A stretch of DNA of 64,000 nt from an uncultured Clostridia bacterium. Lineage in GTDB: Bacteria > Bacillota > Clostridia > Christensenellales > Borkfalkiaceae. Position numbers and translations under genes: made by a program. The notes under the pieces are model-generated. The model was not told the origin of the DNA. It saw only the letters and a list, made by a program, of their open reading frames with translations, and did no database searches. Below are positions 1-8,562 of this stretch, one piece after another. How positions within the stretch are numbered: position 1 is the first letter of the stretch; each line of letters opens with the position of its first letter. The DNA is taken from positions 62,001 to 126,000 of the forward strand of contig CAKQRE010000006.1 in the NCBI GenBank assembly GCA_934271265.1, in the 5' to 3' direction.

Positions 1-1731
1 GTTCCGGAAACCCTGAGGGATAAAATTATTTTCTCTCTCGATCTTTCCGGGCTTCTTGCCGGTTCGAAATATCGCGGAGAGTTTGAAGAAAGGTTCAAAA
101 ACGCCATCGATTACGTCGTGAAAGAGGGAAATATTATCCTTTTTATCGACGAGATCCACAATATCATAGGGGCGGGCAGTACGGGAGACAGCAGCCTCGA
201 TATCGCCGAGATGTTAAAGCCGATGCTTGCCCGCGGCGAAATTCAGACGATCGGCGCGACCACGCTCGACGAATACCGGAAGTATATCGAAACGGATCCC
301 GCGCTCGAAAGGCGTTTTCAGCCCATTCTGGTGGAGGCGCCGGATACGGAAAGCGCGATCGCCATTCTGAAGGGCGTAAAGGATAAATACGAAGCGCACC
401 ATAAAGTGATCATTACCGACGACGCGATACGCGCCGCCGTCACGTTGTCCGACCGCTATATCACGGACAGAAATCTGCCGGACAAAGCCATCGATATCAT
501 CGACGAAGCCGCGGCGAAGGCAAAACTCAAGTTTTGCTACACGCCGCAGGTGTATTCCGAAAAGAAGAACGAGCAAAGATCGCTCATTCAGGAGAGAAAT
601 TATCTTCGGTCGATCGGCGATTCGAAATCGGTGGACGAACTCAACGAAAAGATATTCAAAATCAACGACGAACTCGACGAGATCGACGATCGTATGCTGG
701 AGATCCGCAGCTCTTCCACGCCGTCGATCGGCGAGAAAGAAGTTGCGGAAGTCGTTTCCGAATGGACGAAGATCCCGCTGACGAAGATCGGCGGAGACGA
801 AATGCAGAAACTCGCCGACCTCGAGGACGATCTGAAAGAGCGCGTGATCGGGCAGGACGCCGCCGTTTCCGCCGTTGCGAGGGCGATCAAACGGGCGCGG
901 GCGTGTATCAAAGATCCGAACAGACCGATCGGTTCGTTTATCTTCGTGGGACCGACGGGCGTCGGGAAAACGGAGCTTTCGAAAGCGCTCGCGAACGTCG
1001 TATTCGGCGATCTGGACAATCTGATTCGAATCGACATGAGCGAGTACATGGATAAAAATTCGGTGTCGAAACTCGTCGGCGCGCCCCCGGGATACGTGGG
1101 GTACGAAGAGGCGGGACAGCTGACCGACCGCGTGCGGAGAAAACCTTATTCCGTCGTGCTGTTCGACGAGATCGAAAAAGCCGATCCCGAGATCTTTAAC
1201 CTGATGTTGCAGATCCTCGACGAAGGGAGACTGACGGACAACAAGGGGAAACTCGTAAATTTCAGAAACACGATCATCATTTTAACGTCCAACGTGGGCG
1301 CTTCTCTCGTGAATCAGAAACCGTCCTTCGGTTTTGCTCCGGACGACGAGGAAGACGACGAGTTGAAGGATACGATCTACGAGGCGTTGAAGAAGAAGTT
1401 TTCACCCGAGTTTTTAAACCGTCTGGACGACATTATCGTTTTCCGTAAACTTTCCCGGGAAGATTGCTCCCGCATTGCGGATATTCTGCACGAAAAGCTG
1501 AAAAAACGTCTTCTCGAACAGAATATTTATTTAACGATCGCCGCCAGCGCGGAAGACGTTGTTTTAAACGACGGTTACGACGAAGTATACGGGGCGAGAC
1601 CGTTGCGCCGCGCCATTCAGCGGGATATCGAGGATATGCTGTCTGAAGAGATCATTTCGGGCAGGATCGCCGGCGGCGATACGATCACCGTATATGCGGA
1701 CAACGGAAAAATCGGATATATCAAAAAGTAA
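1..1731 (+). CDS. clpC: ClpC/ClpB-type AAA+ ATPase unfoldase, 5' end outside window
   Basis: Reading is open from the first base (VPETLRDKIIFSLDLSGLLAG), so this is the C-terminal 576 residues of a longer gene; the GTG at 118 is internal. Clp family proteins unfold substrates for ClpP or disaggregate them. Visible are the LAGSKYRGEFEER segment and Walker B FIDEIHNI of the first AAA domain, a charged helical linker (about residues 180-240), then the second AAA domain with Walker A GPTGVGKTE, the pore loop GAPPGYVGYEE, Walker B VVLFDEIEKA and the ARPLRRAIQ sensor-2 segment. The linker is short, as in ClpC rather than ClpB, but the N-domain and first Walker A are missing, so ClpC versus a paralogue is not settled. 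The next gene starts 2 bases after the stop, suggesting co-transcription. Confidence 0.9.
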   Translation, partial: VPETLRDKIIFSLDLSGLLAGSKYRGEFEERFKNAIDYVVKEGNIILFIDEIHNIIGAGSTGDSSLDIAEMLKPMLARGEIQTIGATTLDEYRKYIETDPALERRFQPILVEAPDTESAIAILKGVKDKYEAHHKVIITDDAIRAAVTLSDRYITDRNLPDKAIDIIDEAAAKAKLKFCYTPQVYSEKKNEQRSLIQERNYLRSIGDSKSVDELNEKIFKINDELDEIDDRMLEIRSSSTPSIGEKEVAEVVSEWTKIPLTKIGGDEMQKLADLEDDLKERVIGQDAAVSAVARAIKRARACIKDPNRPIGSFIFVGPTGVGKTELSKALANVVFGDLDNLIRIDMSEYMDKNSVSKLVGAPPGYVGYEEAGQLTDRVRRKPYSVVLFDEIEKADPEIFNLMLQILDEGRLTDNKGKLVNFRNTIIILTSNVGASLVNQKPSFGFAPDDEEDDELKDTIYEALKKKFSPEFLNRLDDIIVFRKLSREDCSRIADILHEKLKKRLLEQNIYLTIAASAEDVVLNDGYDEVYGARPLRRAIQRDIEDMLSEEIISGRIAGGDTITVYADNGKIGYIKK

Positions 1732-1733
1732 AA

Positions 1734-2528
1734 ATGGAAATCGGAATTTCAACCGCATCTCTTTTCATGCGGCAGTATAACGAAGACGCGTTGACTACGC
1801 TGGATGGGCTGGACGCCCGCGTATGCGAGATCTTTCTCGAAACCTTTCGGGAATATAAACCGGAATACGGGGAATTGTTAAAGAGCAGGCTCGGAGGGCT
1901 TCGCGTGCATTCTTTGCACACGCTGACGTTGAATTTCGAACCGGAACTATTTTCCGTCAACCCGCGCGGGCGGGAAGACGCGGAAGAATGGTTTAAAAGC
2001 GTGCTTTCGGTCGGAAAGCTTCTCGGCGCGACCGATTATACGATGCACGGAAAGGCGCGCATCAAGCGCAACCTGAATTACGACGATTACGGATCGATCG
2101 GCAGGCGCCTGCAAGCCCTTTGCGAACTTGCGGAAGGGTACGGCGTCCGCCTTTGTCTCGAAAACGTGGATTGGGCTTATTATAATCATCCGGGCTTTTT
2201 TCGCGAGGTGAAAAAATACGCGCCCGATCTTCGCGCCGTATTCGACGTGAAGCAGGCAAGGCTTAGCGGACATCCTTACGAAGAGTATCTTGCGGACATG
2301 GCAGGGAATATCGATACCGTTCATCTGTCCGACGTGGACGCGTCCGGGAAGATCCGTCTTCCCGGCAGAGGTACTTTCGATTTCGAAAAACTGTTCGGAA
2401 GGTTGAGCGACGTCGGTTTTTCGGGCGATATGCTGATCGAGGTGTACACCAACGACTACGGAGACGTTTCCGAATTTACGGAAAGTCTCGCATATTTAAG
2501 AGATCTTAAAAAGAAAGTTTTCGGTTGA
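1734..2528 (+). CDS. Sugar phosphate isomerase/epimerase, xylose-isomerase-like TIM barrel
   Basis: A 264-residue protein of the AP-endonuclease-2/xylose-isomerase-like TIM barrel superfamily, normally a metal-dependent isomerase or epimerase of sugars or inositols. Likely metal ligands are seen at barrel strand ends: LCLENVDW (Glu), AVFDVKQA (Asp), TVHLSDVD (His) and LIEVYTND (Glu). The start follows the clp stop by only 2 bases and has no strong ribosome binding site of its own, so translation is probably coupled. The next gene, pgi, lies 71 bases downstream on the same strand, so a role in sugar metabolism is plausible. The substrate cannot be inferred, and an endonuclease IV-like activity is less likely at this short length. 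Confidence 0.72.
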   Translation: MEIGISTASLFMRQYNEDALTTLDGLDARVCEIFLETFREYKPEYGELLKSRLGGLRVHSLHTLTLNFEPELFSVNPRGREDAEEWFKSVLSVGKLLGATDYTMHGKARIKRNLNYDDYGSIGRRLQALCELAEGYGVRLCLENVDWAYYNHPGFFREVKKYAPDLRAVFDVKQARLSGHPYEEYLADMAGNIDTVHLSDVDASGKIRLPGRGTFDFEKLFGRLSDVGFSGDMLIEVYTNDYGDVSEFTESLAYLRDLKKKVFG

Positions 2529-2599
2529 AACGAAAATCGTTTCGCCGTGAATATTGCCGCCTTTGTCGCGGCAGGCTTAGGCAAGCCGAAGGAGAAAAA

Positions 2600-4039
2600 A
2601 TGGCTAAGAGATACAATAACGGCGCGTGGAAAAAATCCATGGCGCTCAGACTGGACTACAATAACATGATGGCGGAATTCGTGGGCGAAAAAGAGGGTTT
2701 TACCGCAAAAGATCTTTCGCAGATGAAATCTTCCGCTTTTGAAGCGTTCGATAAAGTGCAGAGCGCGCGCGGGCAGGGGTGGCTCGGTTGGATGGATCTT
2801 CCGTTCGATCAGGCGGAGATCGTGGCGGACGTCAACGCCACGGCGAAGGCGATCCGCAAAAGCGCGAAAAATTTTGTCGTGCTCGGCATCGGCGGTTCGG
2901 CGCTCGGTCCCATCGCGGTATTTCAGGCGCTTTGCCACCTGCATTATAACGATCTTCCCGCCAAGGTGAGAAAGGGCCCGAAGTTCTACGTGGAAGATAA
3001 CGTGGATCCCGAGAGAATGGCGGCTCTGCTCGACGTGATCGATCCCGCGGAAACGGTTTTCAACGTGATCACGAAGAGCGGCGCGACGTCCGAAACGATG
3101 ACGCAGTATCTCATTATTTACGATCTTTTGAAGCAGAAACTCGGCGACAAGGCGAACGAACATATCATCGCGACAACGTCTTCCGCAAAAGGAAATCTGA
3201 TCAGGCTTGCCCGGAAAGAAGGGTTTAAAACGTTTACCATTCCGGACGGCGTAGGCGGAAGATTCTCCGAGCTCAGTCCCGTCGGACTTCTTCCCGCGGC
3301 GGTTCTCGGGATCGATATCGCCGAAATGCTCGCCGGCGCGGCTTATACGGACAAGATCTGCAAAAATCGCAGTATGACGAAGAATCCCGCGCTCATCAAT
3401 GCGGCGTTGCAGGTAGCGGCGATGAAAAAAGGTAAGAATATATCCGTTATGATGCCGTATAGCGACGGGCTTAAGTATTTTGCCGATTGGTATTGTCAGA
3501 TCTGGGCGGAGAGTCTCGGAAAAGAAGTCGATAACGACGGCAATTACGTTTATGCCGGGCAGACTCCCGTAAAATCTCTCGGCGTGACCGACCAGCACAG
3601 CCAGGTGCAGCTTTATACCGAAGGCCCGTTCGATAAAGTCGTTACCTTCCTTGCCGTAGGGAATTATCGCAAAGAAGTCGTTATTTCCGAAGGTTGCGAA
3701 GATATTCCGGACGTTCATTTCCTCTGCGGACACACGATGAACGAGTTGATCGACGCCGAAAGAAGAGCGACGGAATATGCGCTCACGGTAAAGGGAAGAC
3801 TGAACCACACGATCGTTCTTCCCGAGATCAACGCTTTCACGATCGGCGAACTGATTTATTATTTCGAAATGGAAACGGCGTTTGCGGGTGAGATGCTTCA
3901 CGTAAACACCTATAATCAACCCGGGGTAGAAAACGGTAAAAACGCCACGTACGCCCTTCTCGGCAGAAAGGGTTACGAAGAGAAAAAAGCGGAGCTTGAC
4001 GCTGCGCCTGCAAAAAAAGAAGCCTATATCGTTGAATAA
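2600..4039 (+). CDS. pgi: Glucose-6-phosphate isomerase
   Basis: Interconverts glucose 6-phosphate and fructose 6-phosphate in the cytoplasm, linking glycolysis to the glycogen genes downstream. The 479 residues match the compact bacterial PGI length. Visible signatures are VLGIGGSALGP, the phosphate-binding NVITKSGATSET segment, the GGRFSELSPVG loop, and a catalytic region with TDQHSQVQ and the C-terminal NTYNQPGVENGK. The reading frame extends upstream to 2525, but the ATG at 2600 with GGAG at 2591-2594 gives a normal start. A strong hairpin terminator follows, so pgi appears to end its own transcript even though glgB lies next on the same strand. Confidence 0.95.
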   Translation: MAKRYNNGAWKKSMALRLDYNNMMAEFVGEKEGFTAKDLSQMKSSAFEAFDKVQSARGQGWLGWMDLPFDQAEIVADVNATAKAIRKSAKNFVVLGIGGSALGPIAVFQALCHLHYNDLPAKVRKGPKFYVEDNVDPERMAALLDVIDPAETVFNVITKSGATSETMTQYLIIYDLLKQKLGDKANEHIIATTSSAKGNLIRLARKEGFKTFTIPDGVGGRFSELSPVGLLPAAVLGIDIAEMLAGAAYTDKICKNRSMTKNPALINAALQVAAMKKGKNISVMMPYSDGLKYFADWYCQIWAESLGKEVDNDGNYVYAGQTPVKSLGVTDQHSQVQLYTEGPFDKVVTFLAVGNYRKEVVISEGCEDIPDVHFLCGHTMNELIDAERRATEYALTVKGRLNHTIVLPEINAFTIGELIYYFEMETAFAGEMLHVNTYNQPGVENGKNATYALLGRKGYEEKKAELDAAPAKKEAYIVE

Positions 4040-4045
4040 AAGCAC

Positions 4046-4078
4046 AAAAGAGAGAAAATGTAGAGTTTTCTCTCTTTT
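4046..4078 (+). terminator. Terminator after pgi
   Basis: A perfect 13-base inverted repeat (4046-4058 and 4066-4078) with a 7-base loop starts 6 bases after the pgi stop. Its left arm is A/G-rich and the right arm T/C-rich, ending in TTTT, as in an intrinsic terminator. It separates pgi from the glycogen operon promoter. Confidence 0.75.
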
Positions 4079-4113
4079 ATTGTGAAAATCTCGGGTAATT
4101 TTTTGCTTTTCTA

Positions 4114-4142
4114 TTGAAAAAAGATGGAAAATAGTGTATAAT
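4114..4142 (+). promoter_or_regulatory. Sigma-A type promoter of the glycogen operon
   Basis: TTGAAA (4114-4119) and TATAAT (4137-4142) are separated by exactly 17 bases. The predicted start near 4149 leaves a leader of about 80 bases before glgB. The leader has only weak short hairpins and no recognised riboswitch. Confidence 0.8.
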
Positions 4143-4227
4143 AGAATCATAAAAAAACAAGGCGGAATCGCTTGTTTCGCAGGTCGGTCTCATTCCCGAT
4201 CCGCGCGTGCGACCCCGCGGAGAAAAC

Positions 4228-6090
4228 ATGAAAGACGATTTATCCGCTTATCTTTTTCATCAGGGAACGAATTACAAAGCCTATGAGTATTTCGGTTCGC
4301 ATATCGCCGAATGCGACGGCGTCGGCGGCGTGGTGTTCCGCGTGTGGGCGCCTGCCGCGATCTCCGTTTCCGTCGTAGGGGATTTCAACGACTGGAACGA
4401 GACTTCTCATCCTATGCGGCGCGAAGAGGACGGTGAGATATTCTCTCTGTTTATTCCCGGGCTGAAGCAGTACGACGCTTATAAATACGCCGTGAAGTCG
4501 GAAGGAAAAACGGTTCTGAAAGCAGATCCCTACGCTTTTCATGCGGAAACGCCGCCGGCGAGCGCCTCCAAGGTGTACGATCTTTCCGGATACCGATGGA
4601 AGGACGGCGCCTATATGGCTGCCCGCGGAAAAACGAACGTTCACAATCGTCCGATGAATATATACGAGCTGAATCTCGCGTCTTTTAGGCGCAAAGAGAA
4701 CGGCGACTACGTTTCCTATCTCGAGGACGTCGATGAAATCGTTCCGTACGTCAAGGCGCACGGATATAATTTTGTGGAACTGATGCCGGTGACCGAGTAT
4801 CCCTTCGACGGGTCGTGGGGGTATCAGGTGACGGGGTATTACGCCGTTTCCTCCCGTTTCGGCACGCCGAAAGATTTTATGGCTCTGATAGACGCTTTTC
4901 ATGCGGCGGGGATCGGCGTGATCATAGACTGGGTGCCCGCCCATTTCCCGAAGGACGAATTCGGCTTGTTTGAATTTGACGGCGGTCCTCTTTACGAAAA
5001 TCACGGGTGGGATCGGATCGAACACAAGAGCTGGGGAACGAGACGGTTCGATTACGGCAGAACGGAAGTTCAGTCTTTTCTTGTTTCGAGTGCGAATTTC
5101 TTTTTCGAAGTATACCATGCGGACGGGCTTCGCGTGGACGCGGTCGCTTCGATGCTCTATCTCGATTACGATAAGAAACCGGGCGAGTGGCTTCCTAACC
5201 AATACGGAGACAATAAAAATCTCGAAGCGATCGCTTTTATCAAAAAATTGAACGAGGCGGTACACGAAATTACGCCGGACGCGATCATGATCGCGGAGGA
5301 ATCGACCGCGTATCCCTACGTTACGCGCCCCGTAAAAGAAGGAGGGCTCGGGTTCGATTTCAAGTGGAATATGGGCTGGATGAACGACGTTCTCTCCTAC
5401 GTCGAAACAGACCCTTACTTCCGCCGCTATGATCACAACAAACTTACTTTCTCGATGATGTACGCTTTTTCCGAACATTACATTCTTCCTGTTTCGCACG
5501 ACGAAGTCGTTCACGGGAAAAAATCGCTTTTAAACAAGCAATACGGGGAATATGCGGATAAATTTGCGGGAGACCGCGCGTTTGCCGGCTATATGCTTGC
5601 GCACCCCGGGAAAAAACTCATGTTTATGGGGGCGGAATTCGGACAGTTCAAAGAATGGGATTACAAAGAAGGTCTCGAGTTTTTCCTGAAAGACTATCCT
5701 TTGCACGCCGCACTCGATCGGTTTTATACCGATCTCAACAAGTTTTATTTGTCGAACCCCGCCTTGTACGGAGATGACGACGGGTGGGACGGTTTCGAAT
5801 GGCTTGCCGCGGACGATAAGGACGATAATATCGTTGCGTTTATCAGACGATATAACGGAGAAGAGATTGTGGCGATCGTCAGTTTCAGCGGGGCAGACAA
5901 AGAATACCGCCTCGGGATCGGCGAAGGTACTTACGAAGTGGTTTTTCGTTCGGACAAAAAGATATACGGCGGCGAAGAAAAAACAAAAAAGAGAGTGTAT
6001 AAAACGGAAAGGGTTCCTTCCCACGGGAAAGCCCGTTCGATCGGGATATTCATGCCGAAACTTTCGTTTGTCTATCTGAAACGGAAGTAA
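4228..6090 (+). CDS. glgB: 1,4-alpha-glucan branching enzyme GlgB
   Basis: Introduces alpha-1,6 branches into glycogen. It has an N-terminal CBM48-like domain (VFRVWAPAAISVSVVGDFNDWN, residues about 30-50) and a GH13 barrel: LMPVTEYPFDGSWGYQ, WVPAHFPKD, DGLRVDAVASM with the nucleophile Asp, MIAEEST with the acid/base Glu, and LPVSHDEVVHGK with the third acidic residue. The length of 620 residues fits the short GlgB form. The ATG at 4228 preceded by CGGAGA is preferred over an upstream in-frame GTG at 4207. It is the first gene of the glycogen operon; glgC follows after 108 bases. Confidence 0.95.
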   Translation: MKDDLSAYLFHQGTNYKAYEYFGSHIAECDGVGGVVFRVWAPAAISVSVVGDFNDWNETSHPMRREEDGEIFSLFIPGLKQYDAYKYAVKSEGKTVLKADPYAFHAETPPASASKVYDLSGYRWKDGAYMAARGKTNVHNRPMNIYELNLASFRRKENGDYVSYLEDVDEIVPYVKAHGYNFVELMPVTEYPFDGSWGYQVTGYYAVSSRFGTPKDFMALIDAFHAAGIGVIIDWVPAHFPKDEFGLFEFDGGPLYENHGWDRIEHKSWGTRRFDYGRTEVQSFLVSSANFFFEVYHADGLRVDAVASMLYLDYDKKPGEWLPNQYGDNKNLEAIAFIKKLNEAVHEITPDAIMIAEESTAYPYVTRPVKEGGLGFDFKWNMGWMNDVLSYVETDPYFRRYDHNKLTFSMMYAFSEHYILPVSHDEVVHGKKSLLNKQYGEYADKFAGDRAFAGYMLAHPGKKLMFMGAEFGQFKEWDYKEGLEFFLKDYPLHAALDRFYTDLNKFYLSNPALYGDDDGWDGFEWLAADDKDDNIVAFIRRYNGEEIVAIVSFSGADKEYRLGIGEGTYEVVFRSDKKIYGGEEKTKKRVYKTERVPSHGKARSIGIFMPKLSFVYLKRK

Positions 6091-6198
6091 TTCGTTACAG
6101 GTCAAACGGGAGAAAACAAACAGAGAATCGGAAAACGCCTTTTTCGGCGATCAATATATGATGGATCGGCTTTTCGGAAGAAAAGCCCGGAGGATGTT

Positions 6199-7401
6199 AT
6201 GAAAAAGAAAAAAGAATGCGTGGCAATGTTGCTCGCGGGAGGACAAGGAAGCCGGCTTTATGCGCTTACCAACAAGATTGCGAAGCCTGCCGTTCCGTTC
6301 GGAGGAAAATACCGGATCATCGATTTTCCTCTTTCGAACTGCATCAATTCGGGGATCGATACGGTCGGCGTGCTGACCCAGTATCAGCCGCTCGTGCTGA
6401 ACGACTATATCGGGAACGGAGAACCGTGGGATCTCGACCGTACTTACGGCGGTGTACATATCCTTTCCCCCTATCAGGCGAAAAGCGGTTCGGAATGGTT
6501 TAAGGGGACGGCGAACGCCATCTATCAGAACCTCTCCTTTATCAGGCAATATGATCCCGCGTACGTTCTGATCCTTTCCGGCGACCATATTTATAAAATG
6601 GATTATGCCAGGATGATCGAGCGGCACAAACAGACGGGCGCAGCCTGTACGATTGCCGCGATCCGCGTTCCGTTATCCGACGCTTCAAGGTTCGGGATCC
6701 TGAACACGGACGAAGAAGGAACGATCTATCAGTTTGAAGAAAAACCGAAACAGCCGAAAAGCGATCTCGCCTCGATGGGCATCTACGTGTTTTCCGCAGA
6801 TAAGCTTTACCGCTATCTCGAGGAAGACGAAAAAGACCCTGCCAGCCAGAAAGATTTCGGGAAAAACGTTCTTCCCGCCATGCTCGCTGCGGGCGAAAAG
6901 ATGGTTTCTTATCTTTTCAACGGGTATTGGAGAGACGTGGGAACGATCTCTTCTCTGTACGAATCGAATATGGATCTGCTCGGCGAATCGCCGAAATTCG
7001 ATATTTCGGACGAAGCGTGGAGAATACGTTCCCGCAATCCGATCGCGCCGCCTCAGTTTATCGGCGAACACGGGAGGACGGTCAATTCGTTGATCGCTTC
7101 TGGCTGTGAGATCGACGGAACGGTCGAAAACTGTATTCTTTCGAACAACGTGACCGTTAAAACGGGGGCTGTGGTAAAAAATTCCATCGTGTTCAGCGGA
7201 ACGGTGATCGGCGAAGGCAGCGTGATCGAAAATTCCATTGTGGACGAAAACGTTTCCGTCGGCAAGGCGTGCAGAATAGGAGAATGTAAAGATAAAACAA
7301 AGAAAATAGCCGTTTTAGGTAGAGATATATCCGTTTCAGACCATTCCGTTATTCCTGATGGAGCCATGGTCGACTGCGACGTGAAAGGGGGAGAGCAATG
7401 A
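6199..7401 (+). CDS. glgC: Glucose-1-phosphate adenylyltransferase GlgC
   Basis: Makes ADP-glucose from ATP and glucose 1-phosphate, the committed step of bacterial glycogen synthesis. At the N-terminus MLLAGGQGSRLYALT is the nucleotide and pyrophosphate binding loop. FGGKYRIIDFPLSNC, the catalytic-base region ILSGDHIYKMDY and the sugar-binding FEEKPKQPKS are all present. The C-terminal third is a left-handed beta-helix with hexapeptide repeats. Length 400 is typical. The ATG at 6199 follows GGAGG at 6190-6194. The 3' end overlaps glgD in ATGA, as expected for a GlgC-GlgD pair that forms mixed tetramers in Firmicutes. Confidence 0.96.
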   Translation: MKKKKECVAMLLAGGQGSRLYALTNKIAKPAVPFGGKYRIIDFPLSNCINSGIDTVGVLTQYQPLVLNDYIGNGEPWDLDRTYGGVHILSPYQAKSGSEWFKGTANAIYQNLSFIRQYDPAYVLILSGDHIYKMDYARMIERHKQTGAACTIAAIRVPLSDASRFGILNTDEEGTIYQFEEKPKQPKSDLASMGIYVFSADKLYRYLEEDEKDPASQKDFGKNVLPAMLAAGEKMVSYLFNGYWRDVGTISSLYESNMDLLGESPKFDISDEAWRIRSRNPIAPPQFIGEHGRTVNSLIASGCEIDGTVENCILSNNVTVKTGAVVKNSIVFSGTVIGEGSVIENSIVDENVSVGKACRIGECKDKTKKIAVLGRDISVSDHSVIPDGAMVDCDVKGGEQ

Positions 7402-8507
7402 ACGCGTTAGGACTTATTTTTTCAAATATACATGACGGAAACATTCCGGAGCTTACGATAAAACGCACGATCGCTTCCGTTCCGTTCTGCGGAAGATATC
7501 GCCTGATCGATTTTGCCCTTTCCAATATGGTGAATTCGGGGATCGACAAAGTGGGCGTTATCACGAAGAGCAACTATCAGTCTCTTATGGATCACCTCGG
7601 CAGCGGTAAAGACTGGGATCTCGCGCGGCACTACGGCGGTTTGTATATTCTTCCTCCCTTCGGCGCGCATGAGAACAATTCTCTTTACACGACCCGGCTC
7701 GAGGCGTTGAAAAACGTGATCGGTTTTCTTTCGAAATCGACGGAAGATTACGTTGTGATGAGCGACTCCGATATGGTGTGCAGCGTGGACTTAGGAGAAG
7801 TCGTGAAACGTCACGTCGAGAAAAATGCGGATATCACGATGGTTTACGTAACGAAGAGCAGAAAAGAAGTGGACGGAAACTCCAACACCTATCTTGCCCT
7901 CGAGGAGGACGGCAGGGTAAAAGAGCTTGCCTTCGAATCGAAAAGACAGACGGTGAACTTATACACGAACATTTGCGTGATAAGTCGCGTTCTTCTGATC
8001 TCTCTGATCGGAGAAGCGGTCGCTCACGGTAAAACGCATTTTCAGAAAGAGGTCGTTATGCCCGGTTTGAAAAGCCTGCGCGTTTACGGATATCTTCTCG
8101 AAGGGTATTATGCCGAGATTACCTCTATGCAGAAATACTACGAGGAAAATATGCGCTTCCTGAGTTCCGAGGTCAGAAATGCGGTTTTCCGCAAATCGAA
8201 CGTTTATACGAAGGTAAAGGATTCCACGCCGACCGAATACGGCGAAAACGCGGTGGTGAAAAACTCGCTGATCGCCGACGGATGCAAGATCGAGGGAGAG
8301 GTTTATAACAGCGTTATCTTCCGCGGCGTGAAAGTGGGCAGAGGCACCGTGATACGGAATTCCGTCGTGATGCAGAACACGATCACGGGGGAAAACGTGA
8401 CGTTAAACTGCATTATTACCGATAAAAACGTGGTCATCCGCGACCGAAGGAATCTTTCCGGTTGCGAGACGCATCCTTTCTATATCTCGAAAGGAACGGT
8501 TATTTAA
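7398..8507 (+). CDS. glgD: GlgD, regulatory subunit of ADP-glucose pyrophosphorylase
   Basis: A paralogue of GlgC, 369 residues, carrying FCGRYRLIDFALSNMVNSGI and C-terminal hexapeptide repeats. It lacks the GGxGxRL nucleotide loop: the N-terminus reads ALGLIFSNIHDGN instead. It is therefore expected to be catalytically weak or inactive and to modulate GlgC, as described for other Firmicutes GlgCD enzymes. The ATG overlaps the glgC stop by 4 bases with GGGGGAGAG just upstream, consistent with coupled translation and a fixed subunit ratio. Confidence 0.93.
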   Translation: MNALGLIFSNIHDGNIPELTIKRTIASVPFCGRYRLIDFALSNMVNSGIDKVGVITKSNYQSLMDHLGSGKDWDLARHYGGLYILPPFGAHENNSLYTTRLEALKNVIGFLSKSTEDYVVMSDSDMVCSVDLGEVVKRHVEKNADITMVYVTKSRKEVDGNSNTYLALEEDGRVKELAFESKRQTVNLYTNICVISRVLLISLIGEAVAHGKTHFQKEVVMPGLKSLRVYGYLLEGYYAEITSMQKYYEENMRFLSSEVRNAVFRKSNVYTKVKDSTPTEYGENAVVKNSLIADGCKIEGEVYNSVIFRGVKVGRGTVIRNSVVMQNTITGENVTLNCIITDKNVVIRDRRNLSGCETHPFYISKGTVI

Positions 8508-8562
8508 AGAAACGGTAATTTAAAAAATCGAAAGGATAAGTTAAATAACGGAGGGTAGTAAA

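Noticed and set aside
2456..4150. A 564-codon open frame on the minus strand over pgi
   Set aside because: Antisense to a clearly identified gene, arginine- and phenylalanine-rich, with no family motif. The same applies to long antisense frames at 15293-16639, 19423-20919 and 46419-48026.
4149..4227. Possible riboswitch in the glgB leader
   Set aside because: Only short, weak stems are present and no known aptamer pattern is seen.
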